From positions 1-32,801 of the forward strand of contig NZ_JAWDMQ010000014.1 in the NCBI RefSeq assembly GCF_046536515.1: a stretch of DNA of 32,801 nucleotides, in the 5' to 3' direction. Source of the DNA: Caldisphaera sp046536515 (GTDB lineage Archaea > Thermoproteota > Thermoprotei_A > Sulfolobales > Acidilobaceae). The notes beneath the pieces are model-generated. The model had not been told where the DNA came from and ran no database searches. It saw nothing but the letters and a program-made list of their open reading frames with translations. Of the stretch, positions 25,315-32,801 are shown piece by piece. The stretch's first letter is position 1; each line of letters begins with the position of its first letter. The position numbers and the translations under genes were made by a program.

Positions 25315-26019
25315 TTATTTCGTAATTACATTGAGTGATACATTGGCTGCTTTTATTATTGAATTATTATAATCGCCTACCTTATTTTCAATTACATTAT
25401 TGCTAACTACTAAGATACAGGCTGACTTAATATTTCTTAGATTAGACAACGCAAATAATGTAGCACATTCCATCTCTACACCTATAAATCCTAACTTTCT
25501 TATTGTTTCTATATACCCATTTTCCGCATAAAAAGAATCACTAGAAAAAATTGAACCAATATAATATTTAATTTTATTTTTATTTAGTTCTTTAGTTAAT
25601 TCATATACTAATTCATAGTTTGGGGCCGTGTTAGGACAAATATTATTAAAATATAGACCTAGACCTGCTCCTCCATATGAAAAAGACCCACCTGAGGGTA
25701 TAATTATATCACCCACATTAATTTCATTAGTAATAGACCCAACGGTACCTAGTCTTATAATATATTTTGCTCCCAATTTTATTAATTCCTCTACAACAAT
25801 AGCAGCGCTTGGTCCTCCTATACCGTGAGCAGCTAGACCGACTTCTACATTATTATAATAACCTTTGTAAACAAATAAATCTCTTGACTTGCTAATTAGT
25901 ATAGGATTATCTAAAAGAGTAGATAACATATTTACCCTTTGAGGGTCTCCCATAATAATCATTCTTTCTGGAGTTTTCTCTGCATCTAAATGATATACTT
26001 TTTTCAAATTTATCGCCAT
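25315..26019 (-). CDS. Purine nucleoside phosphorylase / MTA phosphorylase-like (PNP_UDP_1)
   Basis: 234 residues, the length of hexameric archaeal PNP/MTAP such as Sulfolobus MTAP. Motifs: GDPQRV (24-29) and R46, R89 with GTVGS (91-95) for phosphate, SSDSFY (159-164), and GVEMECATL (180-188) with the ribose-binding Met-Glu pair. The general-acid Asp of the usual VSD-(H/N) reads VSNN here (N207), as it would in enzymes with different base preference. Role: phosphorolysis of nucleosides or 5'-methylthioadenosine in salvage. ATG 26019 lies 23 bases after the small winged-helix-like gene on the same strand, so probably one transcript. Confidence 0.85.
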   Translation of the reverse strand: MAINLKKVYHLDAEKTPERMIIMGDPQRVNMLSTLLDNPILISKSRDLFVYKGYYNNVEVGLAAHGIGGPSAAIVVEELIKLGAKYIIRLGTVGSITNEINVGDIIIPSGGSFSYGGAGLGLYFNNICPNTAPNYELVYELTKELNKNKIKYYIGSIFSSDSFYAENGYIETIRKLGFIGVEMECATLFALSNLRNIKSACILVVSNNVIENKVGDYNNSIIKAANVSLNVITK

Positions 26020-26042
26020 ATAAAAAATAAATTAAAAAGAGA

Positions 26043-26315
26043 TTAAATAGTAGGTGTTCCTTGAATTGATACATATATTCTTAAATGATACGGCAAGCTA
26101 TAGCAATAATTGCCTCTTTCTAATAATCCGTTAGAGACAAGCGTTTCAATAATTGATGAGGGATTTTTTATCCCTTTTCTGTTTAATTCCATAATTGCCC
26201 TTAAATCGCCTACTGAAATATTTTCTAAAAAATATCTAAATACTTTCTTCTCTTCTTCACTCAAATTCCTAGCCTTTTCTAAAATTTTAGACGATTCTAT
26301 TAACCAAGATTCCAT
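26043..26315 (-). CDS. Small winged-helix-like protein
   Basis: 90 residues, ATG with GGGAGG about eight bases upstream. Predicted helices and a possible wing: LSEEEKKVFRYFLENISVGDLRAIMELNRKG then NPSSIIETLVSNGLLERGNYCYSL. This looks like a winged-helix DNA-binding layout (helix, helix, recognition helix ending in NGLLER, wing). I do not recognise a family. It is followed by the nucleoside phosphorylase, which it may regulate. Translation of the strand is clear and the ribosome binding site is good, so it is probably a real gene. Confidence 0.65.
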   Translation of the reverse strand: MESWLIESSKILEKARNLSEEEKKVFRYFLENISVGDLRAIMELNRKGIKNPSSIIETLVSNGLLERGNYCYSLPYHLRIYVSIQGTPTI

Positions 26316-26470
26316 TAGTTATTCCTCCCAATTTCATTTTTAATTAGATCTAATTTGTTTTGGTTTCTATTTATAGAACTGAGACTATTATAGCATATAA
26401 ACTTTATTTGTTAGTTGTATTTTTTATTAGATTTAATAAGTTTTATAATTATAAGGATTAAGGGGGGATA

Positions 26471-27472
26471 ATGCAAATAAGAATAAATTATGAAATATGC
26501 CTTAAAGTAGGCAAACTATTAGAAAAGATTAAGCCAATGAAAATAGACATGTTTGATAATGAAGATTTTTTCCCTCCAATGTCTTCTCCAAAGGAAGATG
26601 TATTCTTGTATTTTTTGGTCATGGTTTCTATAGATCATAGATTAAGTTACCATAATAAACCATTTGAGGGAACTATTGAAGGAAAATTTTACCATGGCGC
26701 AGATGCACTGTATAAGTTAGGCATTATAAAATATAGAGATGATCCATCTTTTTTCTACCCAGAAAACTTAGTTAGCTTAAATGAAAATGATATGATAAAG
26801 TGGTTAACAATAGAAAATAAAAACAAAGAGATTTATCCAAGTGATATAAAAATAAGATTAGAATTAGTCAAAGATATTGGAAATAAAATTAAGAAAAATT
26901 TTAAAGATCCATACGATATAATAATAATTTCCAAAGGATATTTAAGAAGAGGTATAAATGATGGATTTATAGATATACTTAAAATATTTAAGGCATATCA
27001 GGACCCTGTGGAGAAAAAACCATTTCTATTAGCAAAATTTTTAGAAAGGAGAGGCGTATTAAATATTAATGACCCATACAACAAAGAAGTTCCAGTAGAT
27101 AACCATTTAACTAGGGTTGCACTTAGATTAGGATTAGTTGAAACCGATGAAATGACTAGAGAAAAAATAGCTGCTCAACAAGAATTTTCAGAATCGGAGG
27201 ATGTTATGCTAAGATTTGCTATAAGAGAGGCATATAGAATTGTATCGCAATCATCTGGTATGGATCCTTTTATAATGGATGATATCTTATGGTCATTTGG
27301 AAGGAATTGCTGTAAAATTAAAGAACCAGTGTGTATAGCAAATTGCAATAACGAATGTAAAAGAATTACAGGATGCAAAGATAGTTGCGTATTAGCAAAA
27401 GAATGTAAGGCTTATTCTGAAAAAATATATATGATACCAGAGCATAACTTTAAGAAAACATGGTGGTATTAG
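26471..27472 (+). CDS. Divergent endonuclease III-superfamily protein with Cys-rich C-terminus
   Basis: 333 residues. VPVDNHLTRVALRLGLVE (208-225) matches the VDTHVxRVxxRLG motif of HhH-GPD DNA glycosylases, including the Asp (D210) that is catalytic in endonuclease III. The C-terminus has eight cysteines (C280, C281, C288, C292, C296, C302, C306, C312), like an iron-sulfur cluster loop but with more Cys than the standard four. The G-x-G hairpin and Lys of the glycosylases are not recognisable before D210. FHGADxLxxLG-like FYHGADALYKLG (73-84) is another family feature. It may be a base-excision or nucleoside-related enzyme, or a structural relative. GGGGGG precedes ATG 26471, and the phosphomevalonate dehydratase gene starts nine bases after it. 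Confidence 0.65.
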   Translation: MQIRINYEICLKVGKLLEKIKPMKIDMFDNEDFFPPMSSPKEDVFLYFLVMVSIDHRLSYHNKPFEGTIEGKFYHGADALYKLGIIKYRDDPSFFYPENLVSLNENDMIKWLTIENKNKEIYPSDIKIRLELVKDIGNKIKKNFKDPYDIIIISKGYLRRGINDGFIDILKIFKAYQDPVEKKPFLLAKFLERRGVLNINDPYNKEVPVDNHLTRVALRLGLVETDEMTREKIAAQQEFSESEDVMLRFAIREAYRIVSQSSGMDPFIMDDILWSFGRNCCKIKEPVCIANCNNECKRITGCKDSCVLAKECKAYSEKIYMIPEHNFKKTWWY

Positions 27473-27481
27473 GGCGATATA

Positions 27482-28684
27482 ATGTATCTAACAAAAGAAG
27501 AAGAGAAAATATTAAATGGAGAATACGGCTGGGGACTTGCTAAGGCAATGCAGGTTATAGTTAGCGTTGGAGATTCATTAAACTCTGAAAAATTAATAAA
27601 TATAGCTCATGCACACATATCTGGAGTATCTTATGGTAATATAGGAGAACCAGGAAAGAAACTAATAAAACAATTCGCAGATGAAGGAATAAAATTTTCC
27701 GTAAAAACAACAGTAAATCCTATTGGATATGATACAATGGACTATGACGCTATACCCTTTACAAGAATAGATAAAAGTTATATAATAGGTCAAGAAGAAA
27801 TATTAAGATCTTTAAACAAAATGGGAGCTGATTTAACATTATCATGTACGCCATATTATTTGCCTAATGTTAATGAAATTAAAAAAGGATCTAGCGTTGC
27901 ATGGGGAGAATCAAATGCAGTTGTATATGGTAATAGCGTTTTAGGTATTAAAACAAATAGGGAAGGGGGTCCAATTTCTTTAATGGCAGCTATAATTGGA
28001 AAAATATATTATTATGGTCTTCACATAGAAAAAAATAGAATACCAGAAATAAAATATAAGATCCATAAACCAGAAGATTATGAAATCAATGAAGTTAGGG
28101 CTGGTATTATTGGTGAGATAATATCAAAAATTCATAACAACGATAAGCCTCCATATTTAGAAGAAAAGCTAAAGAACGATACAACTATTAAAGAATTCTC
28201 AGCTTCTTTAGGTGCAGCAGGCAATTTAGCAATGGTTGTTATAAATGGGATAACTCCAATTAGATTTGACGAAAAAGAAATAAAAGAGACAATAACAATA
28301 GATTTTAATGATATTAAGAAAAGAGAAGAAGAATTAAAGCCCAATGGGAGGCCTGATTTAATATACTTCGGATGTCCACACACAAACAAACATGAAATTG
28401 AAAAAATTGCAAATAATTTAAAAAAAATTAATAACTTAAAAACAAAAATAATTATAACAACTTCTAGAAAAGAAATAAGTAAATTAGACAGAGATGCTTT
28501 AAATATTTTGAGATCAAAAGATGTTAAATTAATTAGTGATACATGCTTAATAGTAAGCCCATTTGGTTATAAAGGGTTAAATATTGTAACAAATAGCTAT
28601 AAAGCATATTTTTACTTGACTAAAAGAGGTATTAAGGTGTCTCTGATTTCAATAGATAATTTAGAAGAGGTATTAAGGCTATGA
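27482..28684 (+). CDS. Phosphomevalonate dehydratase large subunit (aconitase X catalytic)
   Basis: 400 residues, the full length of the AcnX catalytic (DUF521) family. Features: opening LTKEEEKILNGEYGWGLAKAMQ, HAHISGVSYGNIGEPG (43-58), and three cysteines placed as [4Fe-4S] ligands: C122 (SCTPYY), C298 (FGCPH) and C355 (DTCLI). In archaea this protein with the small swivelling subunit dehydrates mevalonate-5-phosphate to trans-anhydromevalonate phosphate, in the modified mevalonate route to isoprenoid lipids. Its end overlaps the small subunit start by four bases. Other AcnX proteins dehydrate hydroxyproline derivatives, but the separate-subunit archaeal form supports the mevalonate role. 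Confidence 0.9.
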   Translation: MYLTKEEEKILNGEYGWGLAKAMQVIVSVGDSLNSEKLINIAHAHISGVSYGNIGEPGKKLIKQFADEGIKFSVKTTVNPIGYDTMDYDAIPFTRIDKSYIIGQEEILRSLNKMGADLTLSCTPYYLPNVNEIKKGSSVAWGESNAVVYGNSVLGIKTNREGGPISLMAAIIGKIYYYGLHIEKNRIPEIKYKIHKPEDYEINEVRAGIIGEIISKIHNNDKPPYLEEKLKNDTTIKEFSASLGAAGNLAMVVINGITPIRFDEKEIKETITIDFNDIKKREEELKPNGRPDLIYFGCPHTNKHEIEKIANNLKKINNLKTKIIITTSRKEISKLDRDALNILRSKDVKLISDTCLIVSPFGYKGLNIVTNSYKAYFYLTKRGIKVSLISIDNLEEVLRL

Positions 28685-29055
28685 AAGAATTTAGGGGGAG
28701 GGTTTTAGTAAAAGGGGAAGCTGAAGGAGAGGCCTTAGTTATTGATGAGATAAGCTTTTATGGAGATATAAATCCTAATAATGGAATGCTTGTTGATGGA
28801 AGAAATGTAAAAGATAAAATAATAGTTGCATATAAGCCTAAGGGTAGCACTGTTGGATCTTACATTATATATGCTTTAAAGGAAAACGGCTTCGCTCCCA
28901 GAGCTATAATTATGAGCAAATCTGAACCTATTATAATTGCTGGATGTGTTTTGGCTAATATACCTCTAGTTGACAATATTGATATAAATGTTCTAAAAGA
29001 AATAAAAGACGGCGATAAAATTATAGTTAAGAATGATAAAATTATAGTTAAATAA
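28681..29055 (+). CDS. Phosphomevalonate dehydratase small subunit (aconitase X swivelling)
   Basis: 124 residues, DUF126 family. FRGRVLVKGEAEGEALV opens the swivelling domain, and KPKGSTVGSY (52-61) contains the conserved catalytic Ser region. SEPIIIAGCVLANIPLV follows. The ATGA overlap with the large subunit gene indicates coupled translation. The last residues DKIIVKNDKIIVK come from a 17-base direct repeat (29014-29030 and 29035-29051, 21-base period), which has lengthened the C-terminus by about seven residues. Confidence 0.9.
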   Translation: MKEFRGRVLVKGEAEGEALVIDEISFYGDINPNNGMLVDGRNVKDKIIVAYKPKGSTVGSYIIYALKENGFAPRAIIMSKSEPIIIAGCVLANIPLVDNIDINVLKEIKDGDKIIVKNDKIIVK

Positions 29056-29065
29056 TTTAAAAAAA

Positions 29066-29072
29066 TTTATAA
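29066..29072 (+). promoter_or_regulatory. TATA box of solute-binding protein 2
   Basis: TTTATAA preceded by an A-rich BRE-like run lies 28-34 bases before ATG 29100, so the transcript should start close to the ATG and be nearly leaderless. No AGGTG is seen upstream. Confidence 0.5.
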
Positions 29073-29099
29073 GGCTCAAACCATTATTAATAATCGGCG

Positions 29100-31823
29100 A
29101 TGCTTATTGAAGTAGGAAAAGAGTGGAATCGGAGGTCAATTTCGAAGGGATTAGTTATTTCAATTTTGGTAATTGCAATAGTTTTAATCGGCGCTTATGT
29201 GGGAATAATGTATACTCATAAAAGTAAAAATACGTCATCAATGCCATCAAGTTCCACAAGCTCACAAACTTTATCAATACTTAAACCTGTATCACCTGCA
29301 TCGTTAAATACAATAGCAAGCAGTCCTTTGAGCGTTTATTTGCCAGGATATACATCTTCTAATGGAGGCTACGCCTTAGTTTATACTGGTAACGGAAGCA
29401 TTATAAACACAACCAATAGTTATGTTAATTTATTATACAAATACCCTGGAGTATACCTAATTTATTATGTAGTCTATCAAAAAGGTTCTATTTACGGATC
29501 TTCCTCCCAAAACCTCATGAGGATAATTGTTACCCCAAACATAAGTTTATCATTATCTCAATACTTAACTGTACCTACTATAACTTTTAACTCAACTGAA
29601 AATCCAAGTGCCCCATTATTTAATGTTTCACAAAAAATTTACTTAATTGGTAGCTTTTTACAGCCACCATCAGGTCAAAACATGACAATTTATGAGTATA
29701 TATGGAATTTTGGTAATGGAACTACAGAAACTATAATGGCTAACCAAACGACTTTATTACCATTATATAATCCTGTTGTTGTTTATAACACACCTGGATT
29801 ATATGCAATATCTTTAACAATTGTTACTAAAAACGTATCATCAGGGCAAACGTATAATTATACAACATATCAAACAGTTGCTGTATCAAATAGTAGTTTG
29901 GTATTTAAAATATTTACATCAAACTTTAACATACCTAATCCAGGTACAATAATAGTTGCAGAAAACGTTCCAGGAGGACCTTATTCTTTCGATGCTGATA
30001 TAGATCTGGAAGTTGTTGGCGAAGAAATCATTAGAAACATATATTCTACTTTAGTTATATATAACGGATCAAGCACATCTAAATTTTTACCAATGGCTGC
30101 AGAATATTTGCCAACACTTGGTAATTGGTCTCAAAGAAACCTATATGGTGGTATAGCTCCAAATTACACAATGTACACATTTAAGATTAGGCCTAATTTG
30201 AAAGCTGCTAATGGTGATAATTTAACAGCATATGATGTTTGGTATTCTATAATAAGATCATTACTTTGTTCTGGAGGTGTTCCACCAACTCCTGGATACG
30301 CTTTGGCGCAGTATTTAATACCAAACTATAGCGAATTCATGCCAATAGTAACTTCGCCAAATGATACACAAGGATTTAATGTAATAATGAATTCAGTACA
30401 TTACGATAATAATACAGATACTGTGACTTTTAACTTATCAGAAAAAGTTAATCCTCAACTGTTCTTTAGTATACTAACAGAATCTGAAGCATCAGTATAT
30501 GATGCCAAATGGTTAGAGCAAGTTGGTGATGGAATTAATTTCACACCTGCAGGATTTTATCAATATGAGCAAACATGTAATGGAGGCAATTACAATACAC
30601 AAGTTCAATGGGATCCATTATCAACTGCACCATATATGATAAAATCATATACACCAGGGCAAAGCATTGTTTTAGTTCCAAATCCTTATTGGCCTAACAA
30701 TATACCAGATATACCTAAACCAAATAACACTGTTATAATATATTGGGTTAAAGATCCAAATACTGCTTATGATATGTTTTCATCAGGGCAAGCTGATATA
30801 GTAACTAACCTACCTCCTAGCTACGTACCATTACTATTAAACTTAGAATCTAATGGACAAGCATCTATATATGTATATCCAACATTTACAGAGAACTTCT
30901 TTGCCTTTACATTAAATACTAATACATCTATGCTAAAAAGTATTAATCCAAACTATAACATACCCTCTTATTACTTTGCAAACACATTAGTTAGAAAAGC
31001 TTTTGCATATGCATTTAATTATACACAATATTTAAACGATATAATAGGAAACGCTAAATATCATATGAACTTTGGTAATAGCTATTGTGGAATATTAATT
31101 CCAGGCCTTGATTATTATATACCTCCAAGCGAATTAACAGGTTGTCCAACATTTAACTTAACTTATGCTAAACAATTAATGGAAGAATCAGGTTTCTATA
31201 ATATAACAGTTAACTTCCCTATATTTATTTCTAGCGGAGATACTGCAGACTTTACAGCAGCAGAAATGTGGGCACAAGCATTACATGAAATAGATCCAAA
31301 TATAAATGCACAGCCGTTATACATGCCGTTCGTGACAATGTACGCATATGATTCTATATATGGACAAAATCCAATGCCCATATTCTATATGGGATGGTCC
31401 CCAGGAACTCCAACAGCTTTAGAATTTGCTCAAGGTATGATAGAACAGGGAGGACCTTATGCTGCCCCTGATGGTTTTAATTCCACTTATCTAGAAGAAG
31501 TTAGTAATTATTTCGCATCACAAAACAACACATACTTAGCAAATTTGTTTGCAAATGAGAGTTATACTTACTCTTTGCTAAATAATTTAACTTTAAAAGC
31601 TATGGCCGCTGAAGTTGCTGGCAATACAAGCGAAGCTCAAAGTCTCTATAAACAAGTTGATCAACTTGCAATAAATCTATACATGTATGTATATACAATA
31701 CAACCGACCAACCAGTGGGTAGTAAAACCCTATATACATGGCTATAACAATGAGATTACATGGGAGGAAAATCCATTAACTAACGCAGCCGTAGACTCAG
31801 TATATTGGTGGTGGGAGAAGTAA
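29100..31823 (+). CDS. Large membrane-anchored family 5 solute-binding protein (paralogue 2)
   Basis: 907 residues, same plan as the protein at 16493-19366: charged N-terminus, one hydrophobic helix (about 18-38), short Ser-rich linker without the 33-bp repeat, PKD-like YIWNFGNGTT (about 200), then the SBP family 5 domain from about 292, ending YWWWEK. The block CGILIPGLDY...GCPTFNLTYAK is shared almost unchanged with paralogue 1, as are stretches of DNA (56 identical bases at 31164-31219 and 18713-18768). Many N-x-S/T sequons suggest surface glycosylation. Likely captures peptides or sugars for an ABC importer encoded elsewhere. Its stop is one base from the end of the convergent nucleotidyltransferase gene. 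Confidence 0.88.
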   Translation: MLIEVGKEWNRRSISKGLVISILVIAIVLIGAYVGIMYTHKSKNTSSMPSSSTSSQTLSILKPVSPASLNTIASSPLSVYLPGYTSSNGGYALVYTGNGSIINTTNSYVNLLYKYPGVYLIYYVVYQKGSIYGSSSQNLMRIIVTPNISLSLSQYLTVPTITFNSTENPSAPLFNVSQKIYLIGSFLQPPSGQNMTIYEYIWNFGNGTTETIMANQTTLLPLYNPVVVYNTPGLYAISLTIVTKNVSSGQTYNYTTYQTVAVSNSSLVFKIFTSNFNIPNPGTIIVAENVPGGPYSFDADIDLEVVGEEIIRNIYSTLVIYNGSSTSKFLPMAAEYLPTLGNWSQRNLYGGIAPNYTMYTFKIRPNLKAANGDNLTAYDVWYSIIRSLLCSGGVPPTPGYALAQYLIPNYSEFMPIVTSPNDTQGFNVIMNSVHYDNNTDTVTFNLSEKVNPQLFFSILTESEASVYDAKWLEQVGDGINFTPAGFYQYEQTCNGGNYNTQVQWDPLSTAPYMIKSYTPGQSIVLVPNPYWPNNIPDIPKPNNTVIIYWVKDPNTAYDMFSSGQADIVTNLPPSYVPLLLNLESNGQASIYVYPTFTENFFAFTLNTNTSMLKSINPNYNIPSYYFANTLVRKAFAYAFNYTQYLNDIIGNAKYHMNFGNSYCGILIPGLDYYIPPSELTGCPTFNLTYAKQLMEESGFYNITVNFPIFISSGDTADFTAAEMWAQALHEIDPNINAQPLYMPFVTMYAYDSIYGQNPMPIFYMGWSPGTPTALEFAQGMIEQGGPYAAPDGFNSTYLEEVSNYFASQNNTYLANLFANESYTYSLLNNLTLKAMAAEVAGNTSEAQSLYKQVDQLAINLYMYVYTIQPTNQWVVKPYIHGYNNEITWEENPLTNAAVDSVYWWWEK

Positions 31824-31824
31824 T

Positions 31825-32556
31825 TTATACTTTAATTACCTTTTTTAAAAGATTATTATCTATTTTTTTGTATCTTTCTAAACTACCAACATCAATCCAA
31901 TCATCGTTATAAATATACGCTTTTACCTTCATTTTATTATTGATCATATACGGTATTAGATCTCCCATTATATCAAATTTAGTTCCGAGTTCATTTTCAA
32001 TATTTTTCAAAATGTCTGTATTTAGTGACAAAATTCCAATAGTTACTTTAACATTTAACCAAGGTTTTTCCCTTAGACTTAAAACATTATTATTATCATC
32101 TACTTCTGCCACACCTACAGGTATTTGATATCTATTTGCTACAACCAATACAGCATCGTATTTTCCTTTTATTTGAAGATCTATCACTTGTTTAGGATCA
32201 AGGTTAGCCAATATATCTCCATACCATATTAATACAGGATTTGATTTTATAAGATTATTATTATATGCCTTCAATAAAGAGCCGCCTGTATTGCTATAAT
32301 TTTCATCGTCAATACTATATCTTATGTTTGCATTATACCTTCTTCCATCTTCAAAATAATTTTTAATATATTTCCATTTATAATTAACCAATAGAACTAT
32401 TTCATTAAACCCACTTTTTGTCAAATGACATACTACATAATCTAATATAGGCTTTTCCTCTTCTCCTAAAGGAATCATAGGCTTAGGAACTATATCAGTA
32501 TATGGCCTAAATCTTGAACCTTCTCCACCTGCTGGAATTACGGCTGTAAAACTCAA
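31825..32556 (-). CDS. Sugar-phosphate nucleotidyltransferase
   Basis: About 243 residues. PAGGEGSRFRPYT then PKPMIPL form the nucleotide-binding signature of the NTP_transferase family, and WYGDILANLD carries the metal-binding Asp. The short protein lacks the C-terminal beta-helix of acetyl-transferring or GlmU-type members, so it resembles short glucose- or mannose-1-phosphate nucleotidyltransferases. It makes NDP-sugar, for glycoprotein or glycolipid glycans of the surface. GTG 32565 is in frame but inside AGGTG (32563-32567); TTG 32556, six bases further, is the likelier start. Confidence 0.82.
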   Translation of the reverse strand: MSFTAVIPAGGEGSRFRPYTDIVPKPMIPLGEEEKPILDYVVCHLTKSGFNEIVLLVNYKWKYIKNYFEDGRRYNANIRYSIDDENYSNTGGSLLKAYNNNLIKSNPVLIWYGDILANLDPKQVIDLQIKGKYDAVLVVANRYQIPVGVAEVDDNNNVLSLREKPWLNVKVTIGILSLNTDILKNIENELGTKFDIMGDLIPYMINNKMKVKAYIYNDDWIDVGSLERYKKIDNNLLKKVIKV

Positions 32557-32640
32557 AATTTTCACCTAGCCAAGCTATTTATTATTTAAGCCAATATTTA
32601 AGTTTTATAATATTTCAAATGCTTTATATATTAAAAATTT

Positions 32641-32793
32641 ATGAAAATTGGTTCAATACTCTCTTTTTTTATCATTATAGCAAAATTTCATATGTTTCTG
32701 TTTTCAATAATTATGCTATCTTTATCTGACCTCCTCTCCGCCCTGAAGGGCGAGGGTTCCCCTCATCTGTTCGGGATTACATCTGTCATTTGA
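32641..32793 (+). pseudogene. Short ORF running into an IS605-type end, possibly an interrupted gene
   Basis: From ATG 32641 the frame gives a hydrophobic start (MKIGSILSFFIII...) of about 29 residues, after which it enters the IS right end at 32726 and stops at 32791-32793. TTTATATATT at about 32621-32630 could be its TATA box but is close. It may be the 5' end of a membrane-protein gene cut by the insertion, or chance. Confidence 0.25.
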
Positions 32794-32801
32794 GGGGCAG
32801 T
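32726..32801 (-). mobile_element. IS200/IS605-type right end, cut by window edge
   Basis: CTGACCTCCTC at 32726 and the hairpin CGCCCT/AGGGCG at 32739-32752 match the right ends at 5906 and 14262. On the minus strand the sequence entering it reads ...PQMTDVIPNR then stop, a plausible TnpB C-terminal end. The rest of the element lies outside the window, so an intact tnpB may exist there. Confidence 0.65.

Overview
The window is AT-rich DNA from a hyperthermophilic archaeon. Reverse gyrase, an Alba-type chromatin protein, a tungsten-type aldehyde:ferredoxin oxidoreductase, TATA-box promoters and AGGTG-type ribosome binding sites all point to the Thermoproteota. Both subunits of the archaeal phosphomevalonate dehydratase (aconitase X) imply the modified archaeal mevalonate route, which argues against Sulfolobales. 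A low-GC Acidilobales/Desulfurococcales relative such as Caldisphaera would fit, but this is inference.

Layout. 1-3009: the start of a quinol-type nitric oxide reductase gene (cut by the window edge), divergent from a Bat-type HTH regulator across a region with a duplicated 22-bp element and a palindrome; then a membrane protein and an SCP2-domain protein. 3015-6939: an iron-type alcohol dehydrogenase; a ThDP-dependent enzyme gene split by an IS200/IS605-derived insertion that also removed part of the gene; and an arginine deiminase/DDAH-family hydrolase. 7021-14203 (all minus strand): an MFS transporter and a redox block of NuoF-like, NuoG-like, four-cluster ferredoxin and AOR genes, probably an NAD(H)-linked aldehyde-oxidising assembly. 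14262-14460: a tnpB remnant with its IS605 right end. 14526-19366: an S9 peptidase and a very large solute-binding protein, suggesting peptide use. 19465-24052: reverse gyrase, Alba, one strong and one weak small-RNA candidate on the minus strand, and a UspA protein. 24049-26315: an MFS transporter, a purine nucleoside phosphorylase/MTAP-like enzyme and a small winged-helix-like protein. 26471-29055: a divergent endonuclease III-superfamily protein followed by phosphomevalonate dehydratase large and small subunits. 29100-31823: a second large solute-binding protein, paralogous to the first. 31825-32556: a sugar-phosphate nucleotidyltransferase. 32641-32801: a short ORF that runs into a third IS605-type right end cut off by the window.

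Intergenic regions are short. The only stretches of about 300 bases without an intact gene (5626-5906 and 14204-14525) are IS200/IS605 debris. I saw no tRNA, rRNA or CRISPR array. The most notable points are the AOR/NuoFG redox cluster, the orphan omega-RNA-like structure inside the broken ThDP gene, the box C/D sRNA next to alba, and a repeated arrangement in which a GTG inside the Shine-Dalgarno sequence lies in frame nine bases before the likely true start.
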